Numbered from the stretch's first letter, positions 12,238 to 25,226 are shown. The stretch is 64,000 nt of DNA from Coenobita brevimanus (GCA_032717465.1 CM064657.1:24294138-24358137), one strand, 5' to 3'. A program made the numbers and translations. Notes: a model not told the origin generated them from the sequence alone.

Positions 12238-13235
12238 TCATTTGTACAAGGGAATAATTATACCTGACTTCCAATCCTCCGGGACTCTACCTTCCTCCCA
12301 GGCCAATCTGCACATCTTCCACATCCATTCTACTACTATCTCTCCCCCATGCTTCAGCATTTCACCACACACTCCATCAATTCCTGGGGCTTTCCCCGAT
12401 TTAACTTTCTTCATTGCTTCCACAACTTCTATCCTACTGATTTCTTCCTGTCTTCTCACCTCCCTCCTTCTCCCAGCCATTCCCCAGCCACTTATACTCG
12501 CATTACTTCCATCCTCTACGTTCAACAATTCCTTAAAGTGTTCTCTCCATCTGCTCACTTTTTCTCCCTTCTCCACTAGTAATCTACCATTTTTATCTTT
12601 CACTCCCCTGCTAACTTCCCTTCCACCCTGTCTTACTCTTTTCACTTCTCTCCAGAACATTTTCTTACAGTCCCTCCACTTTACACTCAAATTCCTTCCA
12701 AATTCCTCATCCACTCTCTTCTTACTCTCTCTTACTAATCTTTTCACCTCTCTCTTCCTTTCCACATATAACTCTCTCTTCCGCCTCTCAACTTCTTCCA
12801 CGCTCCTATTTCTCATCCATTCATTGTATGCTTTCTTCTTTTGTGCCACAGCCTGTTTCACCTCTTCAGTCCACCACGCTGTTCCTTGCACCCCCCTCCG
12901 TCTTCTCTTCCTTCCACACACCACATCACATGCTGCACATATTTCTTCTGTAAATATCTTACACACACCTTCCACGTCTTCCATCTGCTCCAATTCATAT
13001 TTGCCCAATCGTTCCTCCACTTCTCTCTTATACTCTGCCATTTTCTCATCCTCTTGTAACCTTTCCACTCTCCTTGCAACTACTCCTTCCTCTCGTCTTT
13101 CCCTTCTTCTATTCCTCCATCTTACTTGCATTCTAATTCTGGCCACCACCAAGTAGTGGTCAGAAAGTCCACTTCCCCAACCTCTATACACACTTGCATC
13201 CTTTACACATCTTCGCATCCTTTCATCCACACACA
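12238..13235 (-). pseudogene. RTE-A ORF2, endonuclease end and linker
   Basis: About 330 codons open from the 5' truncation point to an in-frame TGA. The first 20 or so residues carry the SDH motif of the apurinic endonuclease fold (GSGLSDHYLVV). The next ~200 are highly charged, with a TAWWTEEVKQAV segment typical of the endonuclease-RT linker in this group. It ends with SGKAPGIDGV and WKSGIIIPLYK, the first RT blocks. The frame continues past the TGA into the RT at 12222 without a shift (13236 and 12222 are in the same frame), so one base change separates the two halves. Most of the endonuclease domain is absent because of 5' truncation. Confidence 0.88.
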
Positions 13236-13270
13236 CATTCTTCAGTCATGAGATTGCCAACCCATGTTGT
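13236..13270. repeat. Target-site duplication, right copy (35 bp)
   Basis: Perfect match to 10860-10894; marks the 5' end of the RTE-A insertion. Confidence 0.95.
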
Positions 13271-16200
13271 CAATTAGGTAAAATGGTAACACACCCTCCA
13301 TCTCGGCCGTCCATCATTCAGTCAGTCCCTACTTCAATTGGTGGGACAGACATGCTGGAGAAAAGGGGAAAAAAAAAAAACTTATTAATGGGCCATGCAC
13401 GAACTTGCTACCACGTAGTTCACTGTTCGCTCGAGGATTTTTTTTTTTTTTTATTCACACATATCTCCTTGACAGACGGTCGTCATGCGTATTGTCAAAT
13501 GACATGATCTCTCAGGCAGCGAAAGGACAGGTAATGAACCAGTCTCAAGCGTGCATTTCTTCAAGATTAAGCGTACATCCAGATGAAGACGTTCGATCAG
13601 ATACACATTCCGTAGGTGATCATACGAATGAGCGTATTCATAGTTTGCCAGAGTGCTGCGCCCAGTCTGGCTGTGATCTGTGGATCAAGAAGCCCAATGA
13701 AGCTACAACTTTTACAGTGTCACAGCCATTCTGGCCGTCGTAATCTCTGGAATCACGAAAACCCTGCTAAAGCAACCTCATTTTGATGCCCTCATACAAA
13801 TAGTTGTGGGAGCTATGTCCCATACTCTGGCCAAGCACTGGAACCAGAAAGTTGAGTACTTGCCATAAAATGTGTCCTTGTTGCAGAAGAAATGTCACCA
13901 CTCAAGTCTGAAAATCCTGGAAACAGAAGATAATATACTCGCATACTCACACTACAGGACCCAATCAGACATTTCATGCCATGTAAAATCCAAGACAGAA
14001 GTCGTGTCGCAGTTTTGTGAGAGGATTAAGTAAAACACGTGAAACATTATGAGAGCCCTGCCACAGATACATATTCGTGGTTGGCTAGCCTGACTTCCTC
14101 AGACTCCGAATCTGCTGGGGATGGGATGGCGGTATGAATGTACCCAGGAAATTCCAATGTTTTAACATCGATTCGCGAAAATTGTTGACGAGATGTGAAC
14201 TATGTTCGATCACGCGATGATCGCCTGGCCGTTAAGTCTTACATCTTACTACAAAACTTAAAGCATACCTATTTTATACCTTGGTGTGGAGAGGGCAGAC
14301 AGCATGTATCCAGTTACTAGGGAGATGAGAAAGGGCAGGATCTACCATTGACAAGGTCTAGGCCTCTAGGGGGAAAGAATACCAAACAAATAGTGTAAAC
14401 ATTCGGTGTAAACAGAACTGTAGAAAGGTGGATAAGGCTATTTCGGGAGGAAGTACATTGAGAACAGTCATCATTTAGGTCGCCTCGTGTTACCACTGCA
14501 CTAGAGGCCCAGGAAGTGCTTACGCCGTGAAAGGTGAACGTAAATCGAGCACATGAACAGTTGTGTGTAGACTTCGGTCTGCTGGGTTATGTGTTCGAAT
14601 TCCAGTTTATGGGATGAATTTCACTGCTCATGACAAAACATTCGATTGTCATTATACAATAAATCTATCCTCATTAAATAGTTTGGGCCGTTTTAATTGA
14701 TGACATTGACAGATAATGGCAGTCAGCTCATAATTATCAATTTAAGCTGGGTAAAAGTTAGATGAATAAAGAAGAACTGATTTTAAGACAGTTCATTAGG
14801 TAATTGAATTGCACTATTGCTCACATGACAGTAAAAAAGAGAATATATGAGAAACAGATCATATCTGTCAAGCAAAAGTAGCAGTCTTAAATACACAGTA
14901 TATAGATATGTTTCGCTTAGTTACCAAGAATATGGTGGCATCCACATGTTCGTCACTTGGAACAAATGACATCTCATGTCAGTGTTACCAACCGTCCGTA
15001 TGGCATTAAGCAGGGCGTACCACAACTTAAACCTTGCAGCTGATGTTTTCGCCAGATTTCATGACACGACTTTTGTCTGATTGTCCAGATAGGCGGCACT
15101 TGTATTTCTAGAAAATACACACCACACCCCAGGTATAACTTGCTTCTGGCACCATCCCTCGTTTGCCCTTCAGACAGTAACTCAGTCTCTGCTATCCACC
15201 CAGGCACATGTTTGTTGTGCTACACTCATTGATTAATGTCCGACAAGGTGAATGGTAAAACTCAAGCATGGAAAAGAAATCAGTAAGTAAATGTTAATTC
15301 TATGTGCTGTATATAGCACTTGACTATCTCACCTGCCCTTTTCATAGTAGGCTGTTCGAATTACCCTGCATTTAAATATTCATTCCCACCCCTCAGGCTT
15401 ATTCTGTTTAACTTTTCCCTTCAGGCTGCCTTGTCCTGTAATTTTCACTACAGACTGTGATATAACGCTCACCCCACAGGCTGTATTATTTTAACTCCTA
15501 TGTAGGCTGTCTCATATTATATTGCCCTTTAGACTGATGTACCTAACCTATACCAGGACATTCTGTGTACACTCCGAACGCTGTAAGCTCCATGCAATTT
15601 GGAATATGTGAACGAAGAGCTGAAAACAGTTCTCCTTGTGTGTATCGATCAGTATGGGTATTTCACCAGCGTACTGGCTTCATAGTGCGTTTCTCCAGTC
15701 AGACATAACATCCAGTCTGAGGTAGCAAGCTTATTTTCACATCCATCGTGCCCGGGTGTTCATGTTGTTATTGGTAAGCCTGTACAGCCAAGTCAAAACT
15801 AGTGTCTTGGTATTGTACGATGACCACGTAACTGCTTGAAGGAAAACATAACTAGAGGGCCACTCAGTGGAGCGCCTCTCTCCGGCAGGGGTAGCGTAAT
15901 TTCCAAACCACTCTTCATAATGGGTTAGGTTTTTTAATCATTGATTAGGGTATCACAGAAAATGTTTTCCGGCTCCAGAATCTGTAATACGATCTGGATC
16001 GGTCCCGAAAGTTAATCGGTTCCCTTGGACATGGGCTATCTGCCCACCAAATTTGGTCCAAATCTCTCTTAGTTTCTAAGTAATCCTGCTAACAGACAAA
16101 CTAAAAGGCAAACGGGTGAAAACATACTCTCCTTGGGGGAGAGAGTGAGGGCTTTGCCATGACTACACATTGGCAGCTGGGAAGCTTACGGATCATAAAA

Positions 16201-16275
16201 CATTATACTGTATGGTGTTGGTCCCATCAGGTTTGAATATAGACTACCACGACGATCTTAAGTCCTTTATCGCTG
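13271..16275. other. Mostly unique intergenic sequence
   Basis: Short A- and T-runs at 13368-13380 and 13438-13452. At 14945-15035 lies a dispersed repeat shared (inverted) with about 25920-26020. At 15390-15545 a degenerate minisatellite with caggct/cagact recurs about every 27 bp (15396, 15423, 15451, 15477, 15505, 15532). No credible coding exon was seen. Confidence 0.55.
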
Positions 16276-16600
16276 ATTTATGAGGGTTATGTGGTAGTGT
16301 GGTGATGGTGGTGGTGATGATGAGGTAGTGTAGTGGTAGTGATGTGTGATAGTGTGGTGGTAGTGATGTGTGATAGTGTGGTGGTAGTGATGTATGATAA
16401 TGTGGTGGTGGTGGTGATGTTTGGTAGTGCGGTGTTGATGTGTGGTAATGTGGAGGTAGTGATGTGTGATGGTGGTGGTAATGTGGAGGTAGTGATGTGT
16501 GATGGTGGTGTGATAGTGTGATGATAATGGTGTGTGGTATCGTGATAGTGGTGGTGATGTCTGATGCTGTGGTTGTGTAGTGATGGTGATGGTGTATGTT
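16276..16600. repeat. Degenerate 24-bp GTGATG minisatellite
   Basis: Units such as gtggtagtgatgtgtgatag recur every 24 bp, clearest at 16320-16410. Strongly purine/G+T biased on the plus strand, giving a His/Thr/Tyr-rich reading on the minus strand that is not a protein. Confidence 0.85.
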
Positions 16601-16689
16601 GGTGTGGTGGTGGAAGTTGGAGAAAACATGATCATGTGTGCATTATGTATAACTGTAGAGTAATGATCTGATTCTCAGCTTCAGTGCTG

Positions 16690-16690
<1 letters not shown>

Positions 16691-16738
<48 letters not shown>
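16691..16738. repeat. (CT)n microsatellite
   Basis: About 48 bp of CT. Confidence 0.97.
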
Positions 16739-16739
<1 letters not shown>

Positions 16740-17109
16740 ATTGCAGTAACCTATCGATATTTGTATTTATATGGAATGTCAAGTGAAGAAATTCCCTTCT
16801 GAAAAGAGCAACCTGATACTAACAATATTAGCTCTGAATTTCATTTAACATGCCAATAACACGTAAGATGCTTGACCACGCACATAAGCTGTAAATGTTG
16901 CGAAAAAATATGTATTTAAAAGAGAAGTAATAAGTCAGATGCAGGAAGTATGAAAAAGGCAGGTTTTCATTAGACTACAGCGTGTATATGAGCAGAAAGT
17001 GGAGATTTATGAATTCGTTTGGTACGAAGATGCGTGCACCGAAATATTGAACTTTTAATACTTAGTTTTTACCAGTTCTGAGAACACGGCTTTTGTCATT
17101 GATTATACC
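16739..17109. other. Unique intergenic sequence
   Basis: Nothing recognisable. Confidence 0.5.
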
Positions 17110-17935
17110 ATTAAGTGCATCCTCGTACAGCATACTATACACTCTTGCTCACACAATATACTACACCGTCATGTTTACACAGTATACTACACCCTTTTAA
17201 TTACACAGTATACTACACACTTTTATTTACACTATACTACACCCTCTTGTTTACACAGTATACTACACCCTTTAGTTTACACAGCATACTTCACCCGTTT
17301 GTTTACACTGTATACTACACCCTTTTGCTTACACAGTATACTACACCCTTTTGCTTACACAGTATACTACACCCTTGTGTTTACACAGTATACTACATCC
17401 TTGTGTTTACACAGTATACTACATCCTTGTGTTTACACAGTATACTACATCTTTGTGTTTACACAGTGTACTACACGCTTTCATTTACACAATACTGCAC
17501 CCTTTTGCTTACACAGTATACTACACCCTTTTGCGTACACTGTATACTGCACCCTTTTGTTTACACAGTATACTACACCCGTCTACTTACACTGTATCCT
17601 ACACCCTTTTGCTTACACAGTATACTACACCCCATTGCTTACATTGTATACTACACCCTTTTGTTTACACAGTATACAACACCCTTGTGTCTTCACAGTA
17701 TACTACACCGTTGTTTTCACAGTATACTACACCCTTTCATTTACACTATACTACACCCTTTCATTTACATTATACTACACCCTTTCATTTACACTATACT
17801 GTACTACACCCTTTTGCTTACACAGTATACTACATCCTTTTCCACACACAGTATACTACACCCCTTTGCTTACACTGTATACTACACCCTTTTGTTTACA
17901 CTGTATCCTACACCCTTTCGCCTTTCTTGCTGTAC
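17110..17935. repeat. 26-bp satellite array, left block
   Basis: About 30 tandem units of 26 bp (core cagtatactacaccctttt). Single units occasionally drop a few bases. The plus-strand unit has no stop codon in any phase and 26 is not divisible by 3, so all three frames stay open. A further unit lies at about 18048-18078, and the family resumes at 20085. Confidence 0.95.
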
Positions 17936-18079
17936 TATCCTTATCCCTCAGCATGTAGAATTAGATCTTGTAGTCATAGTCTACTCTGTAACAAGCAGCC
18001 TCGTAAGGACCAGAAGGTCTGTTGCTGTTTGCTTTCCTTGGTATTCCATCGTATACTACACCCTTTTGCTCTCACACTA

Positions 18080-18369
18080 TTTTTTTTTTTTTTTTAATGT
18101 GTCCGATTCCGGGCTTAGGCTTCACAGCCGATTCGCAAGGCCAAGTAGCCCTCCTACATTCCCTACACCTCCCCATGTCACCACTTCGGCACTAACACCC
18201 ACCGTCCATATTGAATACATGGTGTACAGGTATTAGCGGGGTTATTTTTACGACATGTCGGCAGGCCTTCTGTCAAATCAGTAGTCTACTTTAATGAAAT
18301 TTAAATTCTTAAGCTGTTCCCTGTCCCAGCCGGGATTCGGACGTGGGTCCACTAGGACTGCACGCCAGG
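18080..18369 (-). mobile_element. SINE-A copy a (tRNA-derived), with T-run tail
   Basis: Body matches SINE-A copies b and c (gtgtccgatt...aatttaaattcttaa...gttccctg...gggattcgg). On the minus strand the B box is GTCCGAATCCC (consensus GGTTCAAATCC in copy b). The A-box end is replaced at about 18369 by sequence that recurs inverted at 20023. The tail is the T-run at 18080-18095, which abuts the satellite unit. Confidence 0.8.
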
Positions 18370-18582
18370 CCAGTGCACTGAGTGGTCCTGCCATCTGGTG
18401 GGAGTCTGTGAACTCCCAGAAACGCAATTTGCGGATGTGAGGGTTACAGCTACCAATATCTGATGTTATTCCACCCAAAGACAACTAAAACTGAGTGTTA
18501 TTACACTGAACAATAGGTTTACACCAACAAAATTAAGGGTTCTTCAATATTCATGTCCTTATAAAGAAGATGGGTTGGGAAA
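18370..18582. other. Sequence sharing a 33-bp inverted match with 20023-20055
   Basis: 18370-18402 equals the reverse complement of 20023-20055 base for base, and weaker similarity continues to about 18445. Probably pieces of a second SINE family; the element is not defined by this window. Confidence 0.5.
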
Positions 18583-19132
18583 ATCTATCTATCTATCTAT
18601 TGCCAGACGCCTCAATCCCGTTTGGGGTGGCCACAAACAAATCGCCTCCAAGTCGCCCTGTCCCCTGCCATTTTACCGCCCTGCTCCCAACTCACACCCC
18701 CCTCTCTCATATACCTCTCCACCCCATCCCTCCATCTCATCCTCGGCCTCCCCCTCCCTCTTTCCCCCTCCACCTCACTCACATACACTCTCTTCGTCAG
18801 TCTTTCACCCTCCATCCTCTCCACATGGCCAAACCACCTCAGTGTGTTCCTCATAACGCTTCCTATCACATCCACATCAACATCACAACGCTCCTTTCTA
18901 TCCTCATTCGTCAGCCTGTCTCTCCACGTGACTCCACAGGCTCCTCTTAAATAACTCATTTCCACTGCTCTCACTCTTGACTTGTGTCCTTCCAACAGTG
19001 TCCAAGCTTCACTTCCGTACGTTAGAGTTGGTATCACAATACTGTCATGTAGTAACTTTTTCACTTCCATGCTCACTTCCCTGTTTCTTATCACTGCTTT
19101 CAAAGAACCAGCAACCTTTCTTCCCTGCTGTA
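18583..19132 (-). mobile_element. RTE-A LINE, 3' fragment (copy 2)
   Basis: The minus strand is open for about 163 codons (18612-19103), from SLKAVIRNREVSMEVKK through TLRWFGHVERMEG to the end of the ORF2 protein. It is followed by the gccagacgcc-type end and a (tcta)n tail at 18583-18600. 5'-truncated at about 19132. No lesion in the surviving frame, so it is a recent but dead-on-arrival copy. Confidence 0.9.
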
Positions 19133-19438
19133 AAAATAGTATTTAAACGTATGCTGTACTCTTGTGTATCAGGTGATTTTTAGGGATATATTAAAGATGG
19201 TTTATGTGGAAATATTGCCTTCGCGCATGTATAAAGATGGTAAGTAATTCGAATGAGGGTAATATGATTTCCATTTCGTAAAAACAATGATGAAACATGG
19301 CTAAATTCGCCATGCGACATTTCCATATGGTACTCGGCTCTGCCACACGTACAAGTATTGTAAACAAACACGACACTGGCGAGGTGCGTCGGTGATGGGA
19401 TCACATGGTTGCCCGACATTGACAATAAGAACAGTTAG
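19133..19438. other. Unique sequence upstream of the THAP-like fragment
   Basis: No repeat or gene recognised; lies inside the DNA that separates the two 26-bp satellite blocks. Confidence 0.4.
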
Positions 19439-19441
19439 CAA

Positions 19442-19740
19442 AATGATGACCTTTGCCCTGTGGCTGACTGCAAATCAAATTCAACTTTCAATGCAGATCA
19501 GCACCCATCCATAAAACAAATGAAAGGATGGGCCAGGTGCAAATCAAATTCAACTTTCAATGCAGATCAGCACCCATCCATAAAACAAATGAAAGGATGG
19601 GCCAGGTTTCCATCAAAGATGGACGCCAAACGTCGTATGCTGTGGGAGATGCGATGTAGAAGAGGTGTGGAGTGGACAGCAACCAGGAAAACATGTCATA
19701 CATTGCTTTGGCAGCGAATTTTAAAATATGGCAAAATTTG
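19442..19740 (+). pseudogene. THAP-like zinc-finger fragment with a 69-bp in-frame duplication
   Basis: The plus frame reads LCPVADCKSNSTFN, then FPSKMDAKRRMLWEMRCRR, then GVEWTATRKT, resembling a THAP (C2CH) DNA-binding domain: an N-terminal CxxxxC, a basic RR-x-LW-x-x-xCRR helix, and an invariant-type W. The final histidine region appears one frame away (CFGSEF near 19712), suggesting a frameshift. A perfect 69-bp tandem duplication (19469-19537 and 19538-19606) repeats 23 residues and puts a second cysteine segment inside the domain. An in-frame stop sits just upstream (19436). THAP domains occur in host factors and P-element-like transposases; I cannot tell which. The identification is by eye and moderate. 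Confidence 0.5.
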
Positions 19741-20084
19741 TTTCAAAGCATTTCTTTATACATTTACCATGTTATAGTCTTACACCAATTATTGTAGGGG
19801 ATGTTCATTGAATAGTAAATTGTATGTAGAAATTAATTCCATGGAGATGATTCCTGTTTTACGATTTTTTTTTCTTCTGATGCCACTTGCACACCAATAG
19901 CATGATTGTCAAAGGCATTTGAAAATATCTGTGATTTGAGGAAACTGCATGAAAGCACATAGAAAAGATTTATCTTTGAAATCCGCAGAACATGTTTCAA
20001 GGAGAAGTTCAGGGACCGGACCCCACCAGATGGCAGGACCACTCAGTGCACTGGCCCATTCAGCCACTGCCTCCCCTTTTTGCC
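19741..20084. other. Unique sequence with partial SINE-like end
   Basis: 20023-20055 is the inverted 33-bp match to 18370-18402. On the minus strand from about 20068 it reads GGGGAGGCAGTGGCTGAATG, an A-box-like start. Confidence 0.45.
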
Positions 20085-20350
20085 AGCGCAGCACACTACA
20101 CCCTTTTGCTAGCGTATTATACTGCACCTTTTTGCTAGCACGGTATATTACACCATATTGCTTACAGTTTTCTACACCCTTTCGCTTTCACATTATACTA
20201 CACCCTTACGCACGCACAGTCTACTACACCATTTTGCTCGCACAGTCTACTGCACTATTTTGGTCGCACACCATACTACACCATTTTGCTCATACTGTAC
20301 CGTACAGTATACTGGCCATTTAGCTCACATAGTATAACATACCTTTGCTC
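20085..20350. repeat. 26-bp satellite array, right block (degenerate)
   Basis: About ten diverged units of the same 26-bp family as 17110-17935 (ctacacccttttgct core), fading after 20350. Confidence 0.85.
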
Positions 20351-21328
20351 CTATGAAATACTACATGCTTTTGCCTTTGCCACTAAATATCATATTGGTC
20401 CCTTACCTGAGAACTGCGAGTTACATTTCAGAATCCCCACTGTCTGACTGCTAGTTACATCACGGAATTTATCATAAACCATAGTTTCTGTGCTTTGTTA
20501 TGGCATGAATTGTGGTTACTGTTCATTTGTAAGTCAAATGGAGGCATCTGATTTACCTTATTATACAATAACATACCCTCTTTCATGTCATAACCCCAAA
20601 ATTAGTTTCCAATAAAATGACAATGTCAATTTTTTTGGATTAATGTCATGGTTGATGTCATAGCACTATAACTTTAGAATGTTCGTAGCGCTCATGAAGA
20701 CCTCAAAATTTTGGAATCTGTACTTCGTTACATTCGCCATCAGTTTGTCAGAACAGAATTGGAATACTAGAAACTTCGTTGTTGTTGTTGTTGTTTTTTT
20801 TTTTTTTTTCAAAGCATATCACAGAGGTCCCTCGAATCCTTATGGTGCAATTGACAAGGGTTGTATTTTATTAACTTACCACTGAGTACCGTATATATTA
20901 AATACTGTAAGTAGGTAAGAAAAACACTGAATCTCGTATTGCAGTTTCAGGTATCCTCATAAACCAGTATTCTTATGTCTAATACAGTTTAAGTTTAGTA
21001 GTCATCCTTGCAGTTTGTCTCCAGATAACCATACTCATTACATACGGTATCCATAGTGTCACATCTGTCTGAATCTAACCCAGAATATATTGTAACCTTG
21101 GAACATAACTTGTGCCTTGTACTGTCAAGCTTCATTAGAAATACATTTCTTTTATGTCTTACAAAGCAGCTTAATGTATACAGCATGTTATCAAAAAAAA
21201 TTTTAAATGTGTCTGCCTGTTTTTGTGTTTGTCTCAAATGAAATCAAGGATGGACTGTATAGAGGGTTCCAACGGGGTCTATAAGGGCTAACTTTTTACC
21301 GGAAATCCATTTTTTTTGTGTGTGTGTG
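20351..21328. other. Unique intergenic sequence
   Basis: A (GTT)n/T-run at 20779-20810 and a (TG)n at 21318-21330, which forms the tail of SINE-A copy b. No gene recognised. Confidence 0.5.
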
Positions 21329-21653
21329 TGTCCGACTCTGGGCATAGGCTTAACAGCCTGCTATCAAGGCCCAGCAGTCCTCCTACATACCATACACCTC
21401 TACATGTCACCACTTCGGCGCTAACACCCACCGTCAATATTGACTACATGCTAGGGCTGTCTCATACAGGACTGGTGTATTAGTATTAGCGGGGGTATTT
21501 TTACGACATGTCGGCGGGTCTTCTGTTAGATCAGTAAAGCCTGATCTAGTGAAATTCAAATCCTTAAACTGTTCCCTGCCCCAGCGGGGATTTGAACCTG
21601 GGTCCGTTAGGACCGCACGCCACCTCCCTACCGATTGAGCCACCGCCTCCCCC
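21329..21653 (-). mobile_element. SINE-A copy b (tRNA-derived), best preserved
   Basis: On the minus strand from 21653: GGGGGAGGCGGTGGCTCAAT (A box TGGCTCAATCGG at about 21632-21643), then a B box GGTTCAAATCC at 21588-21598. A ~250-bp body ends AGAGTCGGACACAC and runs into (CA)n. A- and B-box order and spacing identify a tRNA-derived SINE. Not a functional tRNA. The reading frames on it are accidental. Confidence 0.88.

Positions 21654-22813
<1,160 letters not shown>

Positions 22814-22868
<55 letters not shown>
22814..22868. repeat. (AT)n microsatellite
   Basis: 55 bp of AT on the 5' side of SINE-A copy c. Confidence 0.97.
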
Positions 22869-22872
<4 letters not shown>

Positions 22873-24894
22873 AATAAGTAGATGGTTTTTGCCGTGTTCT
22901 GTATTTTAGCAACGACTCACTTGTTTTTGATTGTTCAAAAATGGAATTCCTTGCTGCTGTGATATTGGACATTTTACTGATGTATATAATACGAAAAGTT
23001 TTTACGATAATTAATTGCCTTCATATAATATTTTTGTTTTCTTTGTCCCAAAATTAATGGTTGTACATTTAAATAGTATAGCTGTTAATACTGGAAACGT
23101 CTTTAAATGAAACGCTTTGAAAGCTCTCGGCAAGGAAGATAATATGAATGAGATATGAATTATTTGTTCTGTGCATTTTTCAGCTTGGCTTGAAGCTAGT
23201 AACAGAAATGAAGAATGAGAACCGTGATTTGGTCCCAAGGGTTGCTGATTCGGGGTCTCTTGTTTCGCTTCCACCGTGCTCAGTACATCAGGCTACATCT
23301 CTGTGTTTTACATTAAATTCGAGTGGCCTGCTGGAGGCAGCCTCGTGTTTCCGAGACACATACTTCCTCCTCATTTGATCTAACCCTTAAGAGAAGCCAG
23401 CAACACTCGCCAAAGCAGCCATTATATTAAGGTTGGGATAAGATATTCTTGTTTATCCTTGTGAGTTCAGTACGATAACTTCTTTTATAGTTTATACTTC
23501 CGCCAGAGTTCTTTACCAAGCTTATTAAGTCCCCTGTCTTAGTATTCATTAACCCCAACGCTGCTAGGGATCTCTTCTAAGCCGATGAGAATACCTTACG
23601 TTAGCTAGAACTTCCTCAGGCAGAAGGGTCAAGGGGCTGATCCACAGTTGCAATTGATTTTGACTGAATGGCAGTAATTGTATTTTTTGCTAACAGTTCT
23701 GTAATATACATTAATTATTCATTGTATTTTATTGATTGTACCTTTGCCCGAGGACTGATTTGGAGTGAATTTGAATTTTTCATAATCTAGATGATATAAG
23801 AGTATAAAGTGTTGGTTCTTCCCCCAGGGTTATGAACATTTTTAACAATTTTTTTTAAATATAAAGCAGTCCGACAAAGGAATAAGATCTAAAACGATTG
23901 CATCCTGATGTCTACAAGTCCGTGGGATGTGGGCCAACCGGCGAAGTCTGGATAGAAATAAGTTTTTTATAGTCAAATGGAGCGGTTCTGGGCATTAGTA
24001 AACGAATATATTACAAAAAATTTATTATACACATGCAGGTAAAATGTTTACCAAGAACAATTCTGAAACAAGTCCTTACTGTTTGCGTTAAGTACGCAGA
24101 GGTTAGGGTCATCTTTTTCATATTTAAGATGTTTCTCTTAGAACGGGGGTGTTTTACATTATACAGACTGAAAACTTGGGCTAGAGAAACATCACTAAAA
24201 TTTTTTTTAAATGTGAAGTCGGAGTGAGTTGTACGTGTAGAGGCATGATTAAATGCTCGATCCGGGTACTCCCGTCGCTAGTCAATAATAACGAAATTAT
24301 AGCACTCATGGTGGGAGAAATGGTATCGTACCTCCCGTGCATTCTGGTCTACCCTTGGTATAGTGCAAATGGGTTGGCTAACCTAACGGGTCTTTACCGC
24401 TCTCAGACCTCTCTCCCGATCGTTATAATCACCTCACAGTGTTCATAACTACGTAGGTTTGGAAAAGTAAATGTATAAATTGTACCATTGTTTATAAATA
24501 AGAAGGTCGAGCATGTAGATTGGCGAGGGCAGAACGAAATGGACGAAAAACCATGTGTGTTTTATGAGCGCTGTATCCCCGTTCTTATTAGTGTCCGACA
24601 AAAGTGTCGATGAACTGGTGGTTGTACTGTATAAGTGAGAGCTAACTGCAGAGCACTTGAAAAGTTACCGGATCGATTATGGGCTAAAACAAGAATAATA
24701 TGTGGCATTATTTTTGCATTCTTGTTTTAATGTTTGAGATATGTATGTATTTTCAGTGGTGAAGTTTCTTCTGATGTTTTCCCCGGGGTTTATGTTAGTG
24801 GAGCGGAGTTGTGAGAATGAAGGGTGAAAGCGTTAGGTAGAGTTATACTATAGGTTTGATGGACAATATTGAACTTTTTTTTTTTGGGGGGGGG
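22869..24894. other. Unique intergenic sequence
   Basis: About 2 kb with no repeat family or domain recognised; open frames are all below 90 codons. Ends in a T-run/G-run at 24877-24897. Confidence 0.5.
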
Positions 24895-25153
24895 GGTCAA
24901 ATGATGGTTTCATGTGTTACAACTGTCGGACCCTCCCAGGAGCTGGAAAGACAAGTCGTGTCGTTAAGTATGGTGAAAGCATTTGAGGCGTCTCGTGGAC
25001 AAGGGGCGAATGCGCCATTTTTTTTTTTTTTTTTTTTTTTATGAGCGTTTAAAGTACAGGAATAGGTGGCAGACATAGAATATTATAGAATAGCATGTTA
25101 TTATATATCATTAGAATCCTCTGGAAGAGGCAAATTTATACAGCAGGAAAAAA

Positions 25154-25156
<3 letters not shown>

Positions 25157-25226
<70 letters not shown>
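25157..25226. repeat. (CA)n microsatellite
   Basis: About 70 bp of AC with terminal ACGC variants. Confidence 0.97.

Larger units (their letters stand above)
10895..13235 (-). mobile_element. RTE-A LINE, 5'-truncated insertion (copy 1)
   Basis: A 2.34-kb non-LTR retrotransposon on the minus strand, flanked by a perfect 35-bp target duplication. It encodes the end of an AP endonuclease (GLSDHYLVV, about 13170), a lysine/arginine-rich linker, and an RT with SGKAPGIDGV, FMDLVKAYDRVDRQGLW, GLKQGCVMSPWLFNLYMDG and LFADDTVLL. The C-terminus has TLRWFGHVERMEG, then a short non-coding end and a (TGGA)n tail at 10895-10911. Short tandem-repeat 3' tails and the RT blocks suggest the RTE clade. Two lesions are visible: an in-frame TGA at 12238-12240 and a one-base insertion near 11154. 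The sequence is otherwise open, so it is a young but defective copy. Confidence 0.92.

Noticed and set aside
12242..13156. 304-codon plus frame opposite the RTE-A element
   Set aside because: Antisense shadow of the RTE-A coding strand; the minus strand has the real endonuclease/RT motifs.
17115..18236. 373-codon plus frame (and two overlapping frames over 200 codons) rich in YTVYYTLL
   Set aside because: All three frames are open because the 26-bp unit lacks stops; the same peptide cycles through every frame.
21329..21653. Free-standing tRNA gene
   Set aside because: A and B boxes are present but no acceptor-stem pairing or anticodon arm is convincing, and the sequence continues into a shared 250-bp body with other copies. 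It is a SINE.
24033..24448. Pair of short plus frames as possible exons
   Set aside because: No domain, no convincing splice sites, composition like the surroundings.
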